Source: Myxococcus sp.
Lineage (GTDB): Bacteria; Myxococcota; Myxococcia; Myxococcales; Myxococcaceae
Reading direction: 5' to 3'
Assembly: GCA_014879945.1 (NCBI GenBank)
Contig: JACSRE010000055.1
Location: forward strand, 1-41,666
Length of the DNA: 41,666 nt
A program made the translations under genes and the position numbers. The notes beneath the pieces were generated by a model. That model saw only the letters and a program-made list of their open reading frames with translations. It searched no databases and was not told the origin of the DNA. Shown here one piece after another: positions 26,122 through 33,375 of this stretch; the stretch's first letter is position 1; every line of letters starts with the position of its first letter.

Positions 26122-27095
26122 GCCCGCACCGCGGCGGTGAAGCAGCTCGGACGCTGCCGGCGGAGCGGCCGCAGCCGCGTGGCGCTCGCGCAGCGGCGGG
26201 CGCGAGGAGACCCACCGCGTCGGCGTTCACCTCGGCACCCCGGCGCGCGCTGGGCTGGGTCGTCGTCACGCTCCTCGTCGGTGGGTGCGCTCGCCAGGCG
26301 GCGCCCCAGCGGCCCACGGTGTTGTGGTTCGGCGGCGACGTGCACCTCGGGGAACGCGGCGGCGGCGCGCTCGAGGGCCTCGCGCTCGACGGCCCGCTCG
26401 TCGTCAACCTCGAGGGCCCCATCGCGCCCACCCCGCGCCCGTCGTCGGCGCAGGCGCTCTTCAACCCGCCCGACGCGGCCGCGCACCTCAAGGCTGCCAA
26501 CGTCATCGCCGCTGGCGTCGAGAACAACCACGCGATGGATGACGGCGCTGAAGGACTCGCGCGCACCCGGGCAGGGTTGGTGAGGTCCGACGTCGCGCCG
26601 CTGGGGAGCGCGTCGGTGGCGGGCGTCACCGTGCTGCAGGTCGACCTCTCCGGGGGCGTTCCTCCACGGCTCGCCACGCAGCTCGCCGTCGTTCGGCCCA
26701 CCGTCGTGTTGTTCCACGTGCTCGCGCCGCCGCTGTACCTGCCGGAGCCTTCTCTGCGCCGCGCGGTGGACCTGGCGGTGGCCTCGGGAGCGCAAGCGGT
26801 GCTCGCCCATGGCAGTCACGCCGTCGGCGCGGTGGAGCGGCGTGGCGAGACCGTCATCGCGTGGGGCCTGGGCAACCTGGCCTTCGACTGCGACTGCACC
26901 TCGGAAGCTGAAGGGCTGCTGGTGCGGCTGGAGCTCGAGGAAGGGAAGGTCTCGCGAGCGACCGCGGTGCCCATTCGAGCCGGGCTTCGCGGCCAACGCG
27001 CGACGCTCCCCGAAGCCTCGACGCTGGAGCTGTCGCTCCTCGAGTCCCTCGGCTCCGTCTTGTCGAACAAGACGAAGACCCGCGCCGACTGGTGA
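26118..27095 (+). CDS. CapA-like lipoprotein (poly-gamma-glutamate synthesis family metallophosphatase)
   Basis: A 325-residue protein of the CapA family, calcineurin-like phosphoesterases linked to capsule or poly-gamma-glutamate export. Family segments are FGGDVHLGE, VVNLEGPI, ENNHAMDDG and GETVIAWGLGNLAFD, preceded by GSHAVGAVE. The expected HWG-type motif in the middle is replaced by FHVLAPP, so some metal ligands differ. A lipobox LLVGGC is preceded by an unusually long, Arg/Ala/Pro-rich extension of about 55 residues, and no closer in-frame start is obvious. It starts inside the stop codon of the HAD-ArsN2 gene (ATGA), so it is translationally coupled. It converges on the double-YARHG gene. 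Confidence 0.78.
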   Translation: MSPHRGGEAARTLPAERPQPRGARAAAGARRPTASAFTSAPRRALGWVVVTLLVGGCARQAAPQRPTVLWFGGDVHLGERGGGALEGLALDGPLVVNLEGPIAPTPRPSSAQALFNPPDAAAHLKAANVIAAGVENNHAMDDGAEGLARTRAGLVRSDVAPLGSASVAGVTVLQVDLSGGVPPRLATQLAVVRPTVVLFHVLAPPLYLPEPSLRRAVDLAVASGAQAVLAHGSHAVGAVERRGETVIAWGLGNLAFDCDCTSEAEGLLVRLELEEGKVSRATAVPIRAGLRGQRATLPEASTLELSLLESLGSVLSNKTKTRADW

Positions 27096-27128
27096 GTGTC
27101 GCTCTGGTGATCCCCACCCGGGGGACCG

Positions 27129-27147
27129 CGCGGCCTATCAGGCCGCG
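27129..27147. terminator. Small hairpin at a convergent gene junction
   Basis: CGCGGCC at 27129-27135 pairs perfectly with GGCCGCG at 27141-27147 around the loop TATCA. The stop codon of the minus-strand gene lies inside the loop. Seven G/C-rich pairs between convergent genes suggest, but do not prove, a terminator. Confidence 0.35.
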
Positions 27148-27911
27148 AACATGTAGTTCGTCTCGGCCTCGCGTTTGAGCTCGCGCTCGAGCGACTGAAT
27201 GAGCTTCACGTTCTTCTTGTCGACGTCGCTCAGCAGCTTGTCGCTGTACTTCGGGTTGGGCGCGTACCACTGCACCGTCTTGAAGTGCCCCTTCACCAGC
27301 GGCGTCTCGAAGGGCCGGCCCTTGCGCGCGAAGATGGTGTTGCGCAGCAGCTTGAGGTCTCGCGACGACATGTCCTCGAGGTCCTTCAGCGTGAGCAGGC
27401 CGTCGAGGCGTCTGGGGTTCTCGAGCGGCGTCAGGTCAGCCGGCCCGTCGCCTTCGCCGGCCCAGCCCCCCAGGCGCACCGACAGCTGCTTGAGCTCGAT
27501 GACGTCGGCCGGGTCGGGCGCGCTGGCGGCCTTGATTCGGGCGCGCGCGGCGTCTCGCATCGCCACCAACTGCTCGGTCGTCAGCGCCGCCTCATAGGTG
27601 GCGATGGCCTCGGCGTTCTTGTCGTCACGCGCCGCGGTCTCGCCGGTCTCGTCTTCGTTGTTCCGCCACTCGCCCGAGAGGAAGCCGGCCTGGTTCGGCG
27701 CGTACCACTTCTGGCCCGCGAAGAAGTCTCGGAGCCACGCGCGGCGGAACTCGTTGCCGCGGCGGGCGTAGATCCAGTTCCGCATCAGCGTCAGCTCACG
27801 CAGCGAGCGGCCTGACAGGTCAGCGGGCGTCAGCGGCCGGGTGAAGTACAGCGGGCGTTCGGCGGCGAAGACGGACGAGGCGAGCAGCGACAGCAGCAAC
27901 ACGGAGCGCAT
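27138..27911 (-). CDS. Exported protein with two YARHG domains
   Basis: A 257-residue secreted or periplasmic protein. The signal peptide MRSVLLLSLLASSVFA is followed by two copies of the YARHG domain, a short extracellular module of unknown function. Copy one is around residues 38-72 (LTLMRNWIYARRGNEF ... WYAPN) and copy two around 183-221 (LKLLRNTIFARKGRPF ... WYAPN). Between them is a charged linker with Arg/Ala-rich helix. Each copy has the MRN/LRN-IxARxG core and the WYAP end. The gene follows the 5-formyl-THF cyclo-ligase gene by 45 bases on the same strand and may be the last gene of that operon. Confidence 0.85.
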   Translation of the reverse strand: MRSVLLLSLLASSVFAAERPLYFTRPLTPADLSGRSLRELTLMRNWIYARRGNEFRRAWLRDFFAGQKWYAPNQAGFLSGEWRNNEDETGETAARDDKNAEAIATYEAALTTEQLVAMRDAARARIKAASAPDPADVIELKQLSVRLGGWAGEGDGPADLTPLENPRRLDGLLTLKDLEDMSSRDLKLLRNTIFARKGRPFETPLVKGHFKTVQWYAPNPKYSDKLLSDVDKKNVKLIQSLERELKREAETNYMFAA

Positions 27912-27956
27912 GGCGCGGAGCCTACTTGAGGGGCCGTCTCCCCCGAGGCCCGAAGT

Positions 27957-28517
27957 TCAGAAGCGCAGCGCCTCGCGCTCGGTGAGCACCCCGTCGAGGG
28001 GCGCGTCGTGCGGCTCCGTCGGCACCCGGTCGACCTCTTGCGCGGCGTACGCCAGGCCGATCGCCTCGACGGGCCCCACGGCGCGCAGCGCGGCCAGCGT
28101 CACGTCGTAGAACCCGCCGCCATACCCGAGCCGCGCGCCGGTGCGGTCGAAGGCCAGCAGGGGCACCAGCACCAGCGTGGGCGTGACGTGTGGCGTGTCG
28201 GGCGCAGGCTCGGTCACGCCAAACCGGCTGGTGACGAGCTGCGTCTGGGCCGTCCACAGGTGAAACGTGAGCGGGCTCCCTCGCCGCGGCGTGCGGGGCA
28301 GGGCGAGCCGCGCGCCGAGGGCCTCGAGCCGGCGCATCAACGGCCGCGGGTCGAGCTCGCAGCGCATCGGGAAGGTGCCCGCCACCACCGCCGGCGCCGT
28401 GGGGACCGAGAACCGCCGCGCGACGAGCTCGGCCGCGCCGGGCGCCGCCGCCGCCGCCTGCTCGCGCACCGCCTCGAGGCGCCTCCGCAGCGCCGCCTTC
28501 TCGTCCGCGACGCTCAT
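27957..28517 (-). CDS. 5-formyltetrahydrofolate cyclo-ligase
   Basis: Cytoplasmic enzyme converting 5-formyl-THF to 5,10-methenyl-THF with ATP, recycling an inhibitory folate. The 186-residue length is normal. The family signature GYGGGFYD is present near residue 130 (ARLGYGGGFYDVTL), together with the N-terminal Lys/Arg-rich helix (DEKAALRRRLE), LVLVPLLAFDRTG and the C-terminal DAPLDGVLTER. The ATG at 28517 overlaps the stop of the upstream SNase-like lipoprotein (ATGA), so translation is coupled; a longer upstream extension in the same frame is not needed. In many genomes the gene sits near ssrS (6S RNA), but I see no 6S RNA here. Confidence 0.93.
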   Translation of the reverse strand: MSVADEKAALRRRLEAVREQAAAAAPGAAELVARRFSVPTAPAVVAGTFPMRCELDPRPLMRRLEALGARLALPRTPRRGSPLTFHLWTAQTQLVTSRFGVTEPAPDTPHVTPTLVLVPLLAFDRTGARLGYGGGFYDVTLAALRAVGPVEAIGLAYAAQEVDRVPTEPHDAPLDGVLTEREALRF

Positions 28518-29269
28518 TCGCCGATGAGACAGGGCGGCTGGTCTCGGTACCTTCGCTCGAACGGCACGTACACCATGCACGACCAGTCGCCCTCGGTGCG
28601 CAGGCAGACCTCTTCACACAGCTGGTAGTTGTCGGTGTGCTTGCGCAGCGGCGCCTCGCCGGTGCGCGTGTCGAGGATGCGGTTGGACGAGGTGGTGTAC
28701 TTCGTGCCCTCGTTCTCGGCGAAGGAGTGCAGCGCGGTGATGAGCCCCTTCGGCACGCCCTTGGCCCACATGCCGCGGCCCGCGCGCTGGGCCTGGTGCA
28801 TGGCGTCGAGCACCAGGCGGTTGGGCTTTCCCCTCACCGCGTAGGCCAGGCCCCGGCCCTGGCGCGCCATCTCGATGGCCAGCTTCGGGCAGTCCACCAG
28901 CACCCGGCCATAGGCGTCGGGCTGCCCCTCGGTGGTGCACTCCCACTCCTTCGAGGCGCAGACCTCGGCGTCGCCTTTGGTGAGCGTGTAGAGCTCCTCG
29001 CGCGTCCAGGTGCCCCAGCGGTGCACCGGGCCGTAGGACTCGAGGGTGTTGTAGCCGAACAGGCGCGTGCCCTGGCCGTCGTAGGGCCCCGACTCGAAGT
29101 CGAAGCTGTCGCCGTCAGACCACTTCACCGCGGTGCGCTCGCCGTTGAGAATGATGAAGCCGTGGGCCTCGTGCTCGTCGGCCCCGGGCGCGCGCTTGCC
29201 GCCTTCACGGGTGACGATGGTGACGCAGCCGGTGACGCCGACCAGCGCGCAGCAGAGGAGCGCTCGCAT
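28514..29269 (-). CDS. Staphylococcal-nuclease-like lipoprotein
   Basis: A 251-residue predicted lipoprotein with signal peptide MRALLCCALVGVTGC (lipobox VTGC). Residues about 50-175 resemble an SNase/thermonuclease OB-fold: WSDGDSFDFE, RLFGYNTLES (where SNase has R and DTPE) and DAYGRVLVD. The catalytic Arg and Glu positions appear kept, but the Asp of DTPE is Asn here, so nuclease activity needs a test. The rest carries several Cys (CASKEWEC, QLCEEVC, WSCM), probably disulfide-bonded. It overlaps both the upstream large lipoprotein (ATGA at 29269) and the downstream cyclo-ligase (ATGA at 28517). Confidence 0.75.
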   Translation of the reverse strand: MRALLCCALVGVTGCVTIVTREGGKRAPGADEHEAHGFIILNGERTAVKWSDGDSFDFESGPYDGQGTRLFGYNTLESYGPVHRWGTWTREELYTLTKGDAEVCASKEWECTTEGQPDAYGRVLVDCPKLAIEMARQGRGLAYAVRGKPNRLVLDAMHQAQRAGRGMWAKGVPKGLITALHSFAENEGTKYTTSSNRILDTRTGEAPLRKHTDNYQLCEEVCLRTEGDWSCMVYVPFERRYRDQPPCLIGE

Positions 29270-31446
29270 CAGCGCAGCTCGAGGCGGCCCGTTCGCCCGT
29301 CGGCCCCGCGCACCTCGATGACGTGCCGGCCCCCGATGCGCAGCCGCGGGTGCTGCACGATGGCCTGCCCGAAGGCGTCGGCCGGCTGCCAGGTCGACCA
29401 GAAGCCGTCGTCGACGCGGAACGACACCTCTTGCGTGCCCAGGCCCATCACCCGCGCCGTCGCGTCTTCACGCGACGACAACCACAGCGCCGCCTCTTCG
29501 GCGCGCAGCGGCACCGGGCACGCCTCGGTCCGCGGGTACAGGCGCGCGTAGATGCCCAGGTGGTTGTACGTCGAGGTGCCGGTCACCTGGCCCACGCCGC
29601 GCGCCCGCAGCAGCTGAATCTTGAAGGCGAAGCCCGGCAGATCCGGCAGCGTCACCGAGGGGAAGCCCATGGCCAGCTGCGGCTCGGCGAGCGACAGCAG
29701 CGACGGCACCAGCATCGCCAGGGCGTCGGGGCTCTCGGCCAGCAGCTCGTTGTTCTTCACCGACACGTTCTGCACCGCGTTCATCAGGCTGCCCACCACC
29801 GGCCGCAGCTGGTCGCAGCCGCGCACGTCGAGGCCCAGGGGGAGCTTGAGGTCGGCCTGAATGGTGAAGAGGCGGGCGTTGCGGTCCTCGAGGAGCGCGT
29901 AGACGTCAATCTCGAGCTGCGGCCAGTCGATGAGCAGCAGCGGGTCGAGCGGCTGGCCGTTCATGCCGAGGGTGCCCTCTCCGATGACGACGGTGGGCGG
30001 GTTCACCGGCCGAATCGCCACCCGCAGCGGCACGCTCTTGCCGTCGGTGAACTTGTTGAGCGAGGGGAGCAGCGTGGACAGGAGCCCCGACTCGAGCAGC
30101 GAGACCGACTCGTTGCCCAGCTCGAGGCAGAGGGCCCCCGACTGCTGCACCCGGTAGAGCGTGTCGGCCATCACCTGCTGCGACAGCGAGAACGCCACGT
30201 CGTAGCCAACCGCCGGCGCGTCGCGGTCGAGGTCGGGCAGCGGCAGCATCACCGGCGGGGGCCGGTTCTTCGGGGCCACGCAGGCGGCAGGCCGCACCTC
30301 GCGCACGCCGCCGCGCAGGCCGATGGAGGTGCCCGTGGGGCCCGACGCCACCAGCCCGCCCGCGCCGAAGGCGAGCTCGATTTCACTGCCGGGTGGCACC
30401 AGGCCGGCGGGGAGCGCGGACGACACGTCGAGGCGCCCCTCCGCGCCGATGAGGCCCGGCACGCACTTCCCAGTCGAGGCCTCGACGCACTTCCCCGGGC
30501 CGCCATCTTCAGGCACGCACATGGCCGAGACGCCGGCCTGGGTCGCCATCGGGCAGGCGCCCAGCGAGCACGGCGCGCAGTTGAGGTCGGTGAGGGCCGA
30601 GGTGAGCTGCTTCTGCAGCGAGCTGGCGAGCTGGCCGATGAGGAGGTTCTTCACCGGCCCGAAGTTGGCGGCCGTGCAGAGCGAGCAGCTCGCGCCGGCG
30701 GGGCGGGCGAGGGTGATGTCGGCGCCGTCGATGCACGCGGGCGGCTGGGTGCCGCCGGAGCAGGTGCTGGTGCCGTCGATGTCGGCGACCTCGAGCGCGA
30801 GGAGTCGGTCCCACCGGGTGTCGATGGCCAGCTTGATGTTGAGGCCCAGCTCGGTGAACGCCGGCGGCGCGCGCGCGGTGTCGAAGTCGACGGTGCACTT
30901 GATGCGCCCGCCACCGCCCAGCAGACAGGCGTTGGTGCTGACCGAGCCGATGTGCAGCTCACCGGTCTGCACCGTCGCGCCGATGACGGCCTCGACGATG
31001 TCGGGCGACTTGGGCGCCAGCCGCAGGGTGTTGATGTTGATGAGCACCTCGCGGGGCACGTCGGCCGTGGTGCAGCGCCCGTCCATCTGGCCGCAGGCCT
31101 CCGAGGTGCACAGGAGCGAGCCCTCGTCGCCGATGGCGAGCTGCAGCACCGGAATGCCCAGCAGGCTGGTCGTCTGAATGGAGCAGGGCACCGGCACCCG
31201 CAGCGTCCCGCCCGGCGCGAGCACCGAGAGGATGGTGGCGATGCCGGCGTCGGAGTTGATGTACGCGAAGCCGGCCGACGAGACGCGAATGGCCCCCGCC
31301 GCGTCGAGCTTGGGGCCCGCGTAGGTGCCCTGAGGCAGCTGCTGGAAGCCCCCGCACCCGCCGCCACACCCGCCGCCGCCGCCTCCGCAGGCGAGGAACA
31401 CCGCGAACAGCACGAGCCAGGGAGCCTTGGTGACGAACCGAACCAT
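29269..31446 (-). CDS. Large Cys-rich lipoprotein, unknown function
   Basis: A 725-residue predicted lipoprotein. The ATG at 31446 opens MVRFVTKAPWLVLFAVFLAC, a signal peptide with lipobox FLAC, immediately followed by an unusual Gly/Cys run (CGGGGGGCGGGCGG). The mature protein is beta-rich with many Cys. Long amphipathic stretches such as LPSLNKFTDGKSVPLRVAIRP and IDVYALLEDRNARLFTIQADL look like tubular lipid-binding (BPI/TULIP-like) folds, which is only a resemblance. The C-terminus (VSFRVDDGFWSTWQPADAFGQ) reads like an Ig/fibronectin-type domain. It is the first gene of a coupled minus-strand operon. Confidence 0.75.
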   Translation of the reverse strand: MVRFVTKAPWLVLFAVFLACGGGGGGCGGGCGGFQQLPQGTYAGPKLDAAGAIRVSSAGFAYINSDAGIATILSVLAPGGTLRVPVPCSIQTTSLLGIPVLQLAIGDEGSLLCTSEACGQMDGRCTTADVPREVLININTLRLAPKSPDIVEAVIGATVQTGELHIGSVSTNACLLGGGGRIKCTVDFDTARAPPAFTELGLNIKLAIDTRWDRLLALEVADIDGTSTCSGGTQPPACIDGADITLARPAGASCSLCTAANFGPVKNLLIGQLASSLQKQLTSALTDLNCAPCSLGACPMATQAGVSAMCVPEDGGPGKCVEASTGKCVPGLIGAEGRLDVSSALPAGLVPPGSEIELAFGAGGLVASGPTGTSIGLRGGVREVRPAACVAPKNRPPPVMLPLPDLDRDAPAVGYDVAFSLSQQVMADTLYRVQQSGALCLELGNESVSLLESGLLSTLLPSLNKFTDGKSVPLRVAIRPVNPPTVVIGEGTLGMNGQPLDPLLLIDWPQLEIDVYALLEDRNARLFTIQADLKLPLGLDVRGCDQLRPVVGSLMNAVQNVSVKNNELLAESPDALAMLVPSLLSLAEPQLAMGFPSVTLPDLPGFAFKIQLLRARGVGQVTGTSTYNHLGIYARLYPRTEACPVPLRAEEAALWLSSREDATARVMGLGTQEVSFRVDDGFWSTWQPADAFGQAIVQHPRLRIGGRHVIEVRGADGRTGRLELR

Positions 31447-31469
31447 GGGCGAGGCGTGTAGCAGACACT

Positions 31470-31492
31470 CCCCTCTCAACGCACGGGAGGGG
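31470..31492. other. Inverted repeat in a divergent promoter region
   Basis: CCCCTC at 31470-31475 and GAGGGG at 31487-31492 form a six-pair inverted repeat in the 151-base space between the large lipoprotein (minus) and the SDR gene (plus). It could be an operator or a leader hairpin; no promoter hexamers are clear. Confidence 0.25.
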
Positions 31493-31597
31493 CGCCGGGC
31501 TGCCGCACCGTGCCGCGTCAGGAGCCCGCCTTTGCGACAGGCGCCAGCGAGGCGGTCCGTCATGGGCGCGCGTCGCCGGTCGCGCTAGAGGCCTCGT

Positions 31598-32431
31598 ATG
31601 CAGACCACCCAGGTCATCGTGATGACGGGCTGCGCCAGCGGCATCGGGCGGCACCTGACGAAGGCGCTGGCCGGCGCGTACCGCGTCATCGCCACCGACG
31701 TGAACGTCTCGGGGCTCGAGCAGTGCGCGAAGGACGACGCCTGGCCCGCGGAGCACGTCAAGACGCTCAGGCTCGACGTGCGCAACGCCGGCGAGTGGGA
31801 AGAGACGCTGCGGGTCGGCCTGGCCCACTTCGGCCGCGTTGACGTGCTGATGAACGTCGCCGGGCACCTCAAGTCTGGCTACGCCCACGAGGCCGACGCG
31901 GCCGAGGTGGACAAGCACCTCGACGTCAACACCAAGGGCCTCATCCACGGGTGCCGGGTGGTGGGCGCGCACTTCGTCGCCCAGCGCGCGGGCCACGTCA
32001 TCAACGTCGGCAGCCTGGCGTCGCTCGCGCCGGCCGCGGGGCTGTCGCTGTACGCGGCCTCGAAGTTCGCGGTGCGGGGCTTCACGCTCTCGATCGCCCA
32101 GGAACTCGCGCCCTTCGGCGTGCACGTCTCGCTGGTGATGCCCGACGCGGTGCAGACGCCGATGTTCGACGCGCAGGTCGACCGCGCCGAAGCGGCCATG
32201 ATGTTCTCGGGGCCCACCGTGCTGACCGTGCAAGACCTGGAGCGCGTCTTCATCGAAGAGGTGCTGCCCAACCGGCCGCTCGAGGTGACGATTCCGATGA
32301 CGCGCGGGCTCATCGCGCGGCTCTCGGCGCTGATGCCCGAGACGGCGCTGAGCCTGGGCCCCGTCTTCCGCAGGCAGGGCAAGCAGCGCCAGGCCTCGCT
32401 CAGGGCCCTGCGCGCCTCCAGGCAGCCCTGA
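31598..32431 (+). CDS. Short-chain dehydrogenase/reductase
   Basis: A 277-residue NAD(P)H-dependent oxidoreductase of the classical SDR family. The cofactor-binding TGCASGIG is at 10-17, NVAG at 86-89 (usually NNAG), the catalytic Ser at about 139 (INVGSLAS), and Tyr152 with Lys156 in YAASK. The start ATG at 31598 has AGAGG upstream at a good distance. The C-terminal 40 residues are basic (FRRQGKQRQASLRALRASRQP), longer than typical. Cytoplasmic; the substrate cannot be inferred. It converges with the SRPBCC gene, with a strong hairpin between them. Confidence 0.92.
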   Translation: MQTTQVIVMTGCASGIGRHLTKALAGAYRVIATDVNVSGLEQCAKDDAWPAEHVKTLRLDVRNAGEWEETLRVGLAHFGRVDVLMNVAGHLKSGYAHEADAAEVDKHLDVNTKGLIHGCRVVGAHFVAQRAGHVINVGSLASLAPAAGLSLYAASKFAVRGFTLSIAQELAPFGVHVSLVMPDAVQTPMFDAQVDRAEAAMMFSGPTVLTVQDLERVFIEEVLPNRPLEVTIPMTRGLIARLSALMPETALSLGPVFRRQGKQRQASLRALRASRQP

Positions 32432-32442
32432 CGCGTCGACGC

Positions 32443-32470
32443 AGCCGCGCCCCAAGAGGGGCGCGCGGCT
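32443..32470. terminator. Hairpin terminator between convergent genes
   Basis: AGCCGCGCCCC at 32443-32453 pairs with GGGGCGC-GC-GGCT at 32458-32470 through 11 pairs with a two-base bulge and the loop AAGA. It starts 11 bases after the SDR stop, and the minus-strand gene ends 14 bases further on. There is no T-run. Confidence 0.5.
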
Positions 32471-32484
32471 CGGGAGCCACGACG

Positions 32485-33291
32485 TCAGCGCCGCGAGGGC
32501 TTCTTCGCCGAAGGCTTCTTCTTCGCTGGCGTGGCCTTCTTCTTCGCCGCCGTTGCGCGCTTCGCAGGCGCCGCCTTCTTCTTCGCAGGCGCGGCCTTCT
32601 TCTTCGCCGGCGCCGCGGCCTTCTTCGCCGGGCTGGCCGCCTTCTTGCGTTTGACCAGGGCTCGCACCTTCTTGCCGAGGGACTTCGCCTGCGCCGCCAC
32701 CTGCTTCCGCACCTGCTTGCCCTGCTTGACGGCCTTCACCGCCTGCTTGCGCGCCTCTTTCCGCGCGTCCTGGAGCGCCTTGCCCATGTTCTTGGCGGTG
32801 CGCTCGAGCGCCTGGCCGGCCTGCTCGACGGCGTCTTCGATGGCGTGCCCCGCCTTCTCGGCGGCCTCTTCGATGGCCTCGACGCCCTCCTTCAGCTTCT
32901 CGCGCGGGCTGGCGAAGTACCGCTCCATCGGGTCGAAGTAGAAGTCCTTCCAGCCGGCGGCGTAGTCGTCGCCCTGGCCTGGGGGGATGCCGGTGTGCAC
33001 CAGCTTCACCTCGGTGCCGCCAGCCACCTCGGTGAGCTCGACGGTGAGGGTGCTGTCGGGGTGCTTCTCGGGGAACTCGCTGGTGCGCCACGACTGCACG
33101 ATGCGCGCGAAGGGCTCGGCGGTGACGGTGCGGCCCTCGATGTAGCCGTCCCACGCGGTGTAGGCGCCGCCCTCACCTCCAGAGGTGGCCGCGCCGGTCA
33201 TCAGCGCGTGCTCCTCGGGGTCGAGCCACGCCTCGTAGATGCGCCGCGCCGGCGCCTTGATGACTCGCGAAACCTCGGTGCTCTCAGTCAT
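32485..33291 (-). CDS. SRPBCC (AHSA1-like) protein with histone H1-like tail
   Basis: A 268-residue protein with two very different parts. Residues 1-130 form an SRPBCC/AHSA1-type ligand-binding or chaperone-related fold (VSRVIKAPARRIYEAWLDPEEH, GRTVTAEPFARIVQSWRT, STLTVELTEVAGGTEVKLVHTGIP). Residues about 130-210 are a charged helix, probably a coiled coil (EGVEAIEEAAEKAGHAIEDA). Residues 211-268 are a basic Lys/Ala/Pro tail with repeated PAKKKAA units, like histone H1. This suggests the protein could bind DNA non-specifically, an inference only. The ATG at 33291 has GAGGGGGG about six bases upstream. It diverges from the DD-carboxypeptidase gene. Confidence 0.85.
   Translation of the reverse strand: MTESTEVSRVIKAPARRIYEAWLDPEEHALMTGAATSGGEGGAYTAWDGYIEGRTVTAEPFARIVQSWRTSEFPEKHPDSTLTVELTEVAGGTEVKLVHTGIPPGQGDDYAAGWKDFYFDPMERYFASPREKLKEGVEAIEEAAEKAGHAIEDAVEQAGQALERTAKNMGKALQDARKEARKQAVKAVKQGKQVRKQVAAQAKSLGKKVRALVKRKKAASPAKKAAAPAKKKAAPAKKKAAPAKRATAAKKKATPAKKKPSAKKPSRR
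32490..32631 (-). repeat. Low-complexity repeat coding for a Lys/Ala/Pro tail
   Basis: On the plus strand this stretch carries imperfect repeats of about 21-24 bases (GCCTTCTTCTTCGCNGGCGC), which read as PAKKKAA units in the minus-strand gene. It is codon-level repetition inside the histone H1-like tail and not an independent element. Confidence 0.75.
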
Positions 33292-33375
33292 GGGAACCCC
33301 CCTCGTCTGGTCAGTGAAAAGTCGACGCCACGAACTATCGGCCTTACCCGAAACCGGAGTTTACTGAACCCCATC

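Noticed and set aside
32531-32941. A Phe/Ala-rich frame opposite the histone H1-like tail
   Set aside because: It is the reverse reading of the Lys/Ala codon repeats and has no start signal or family.
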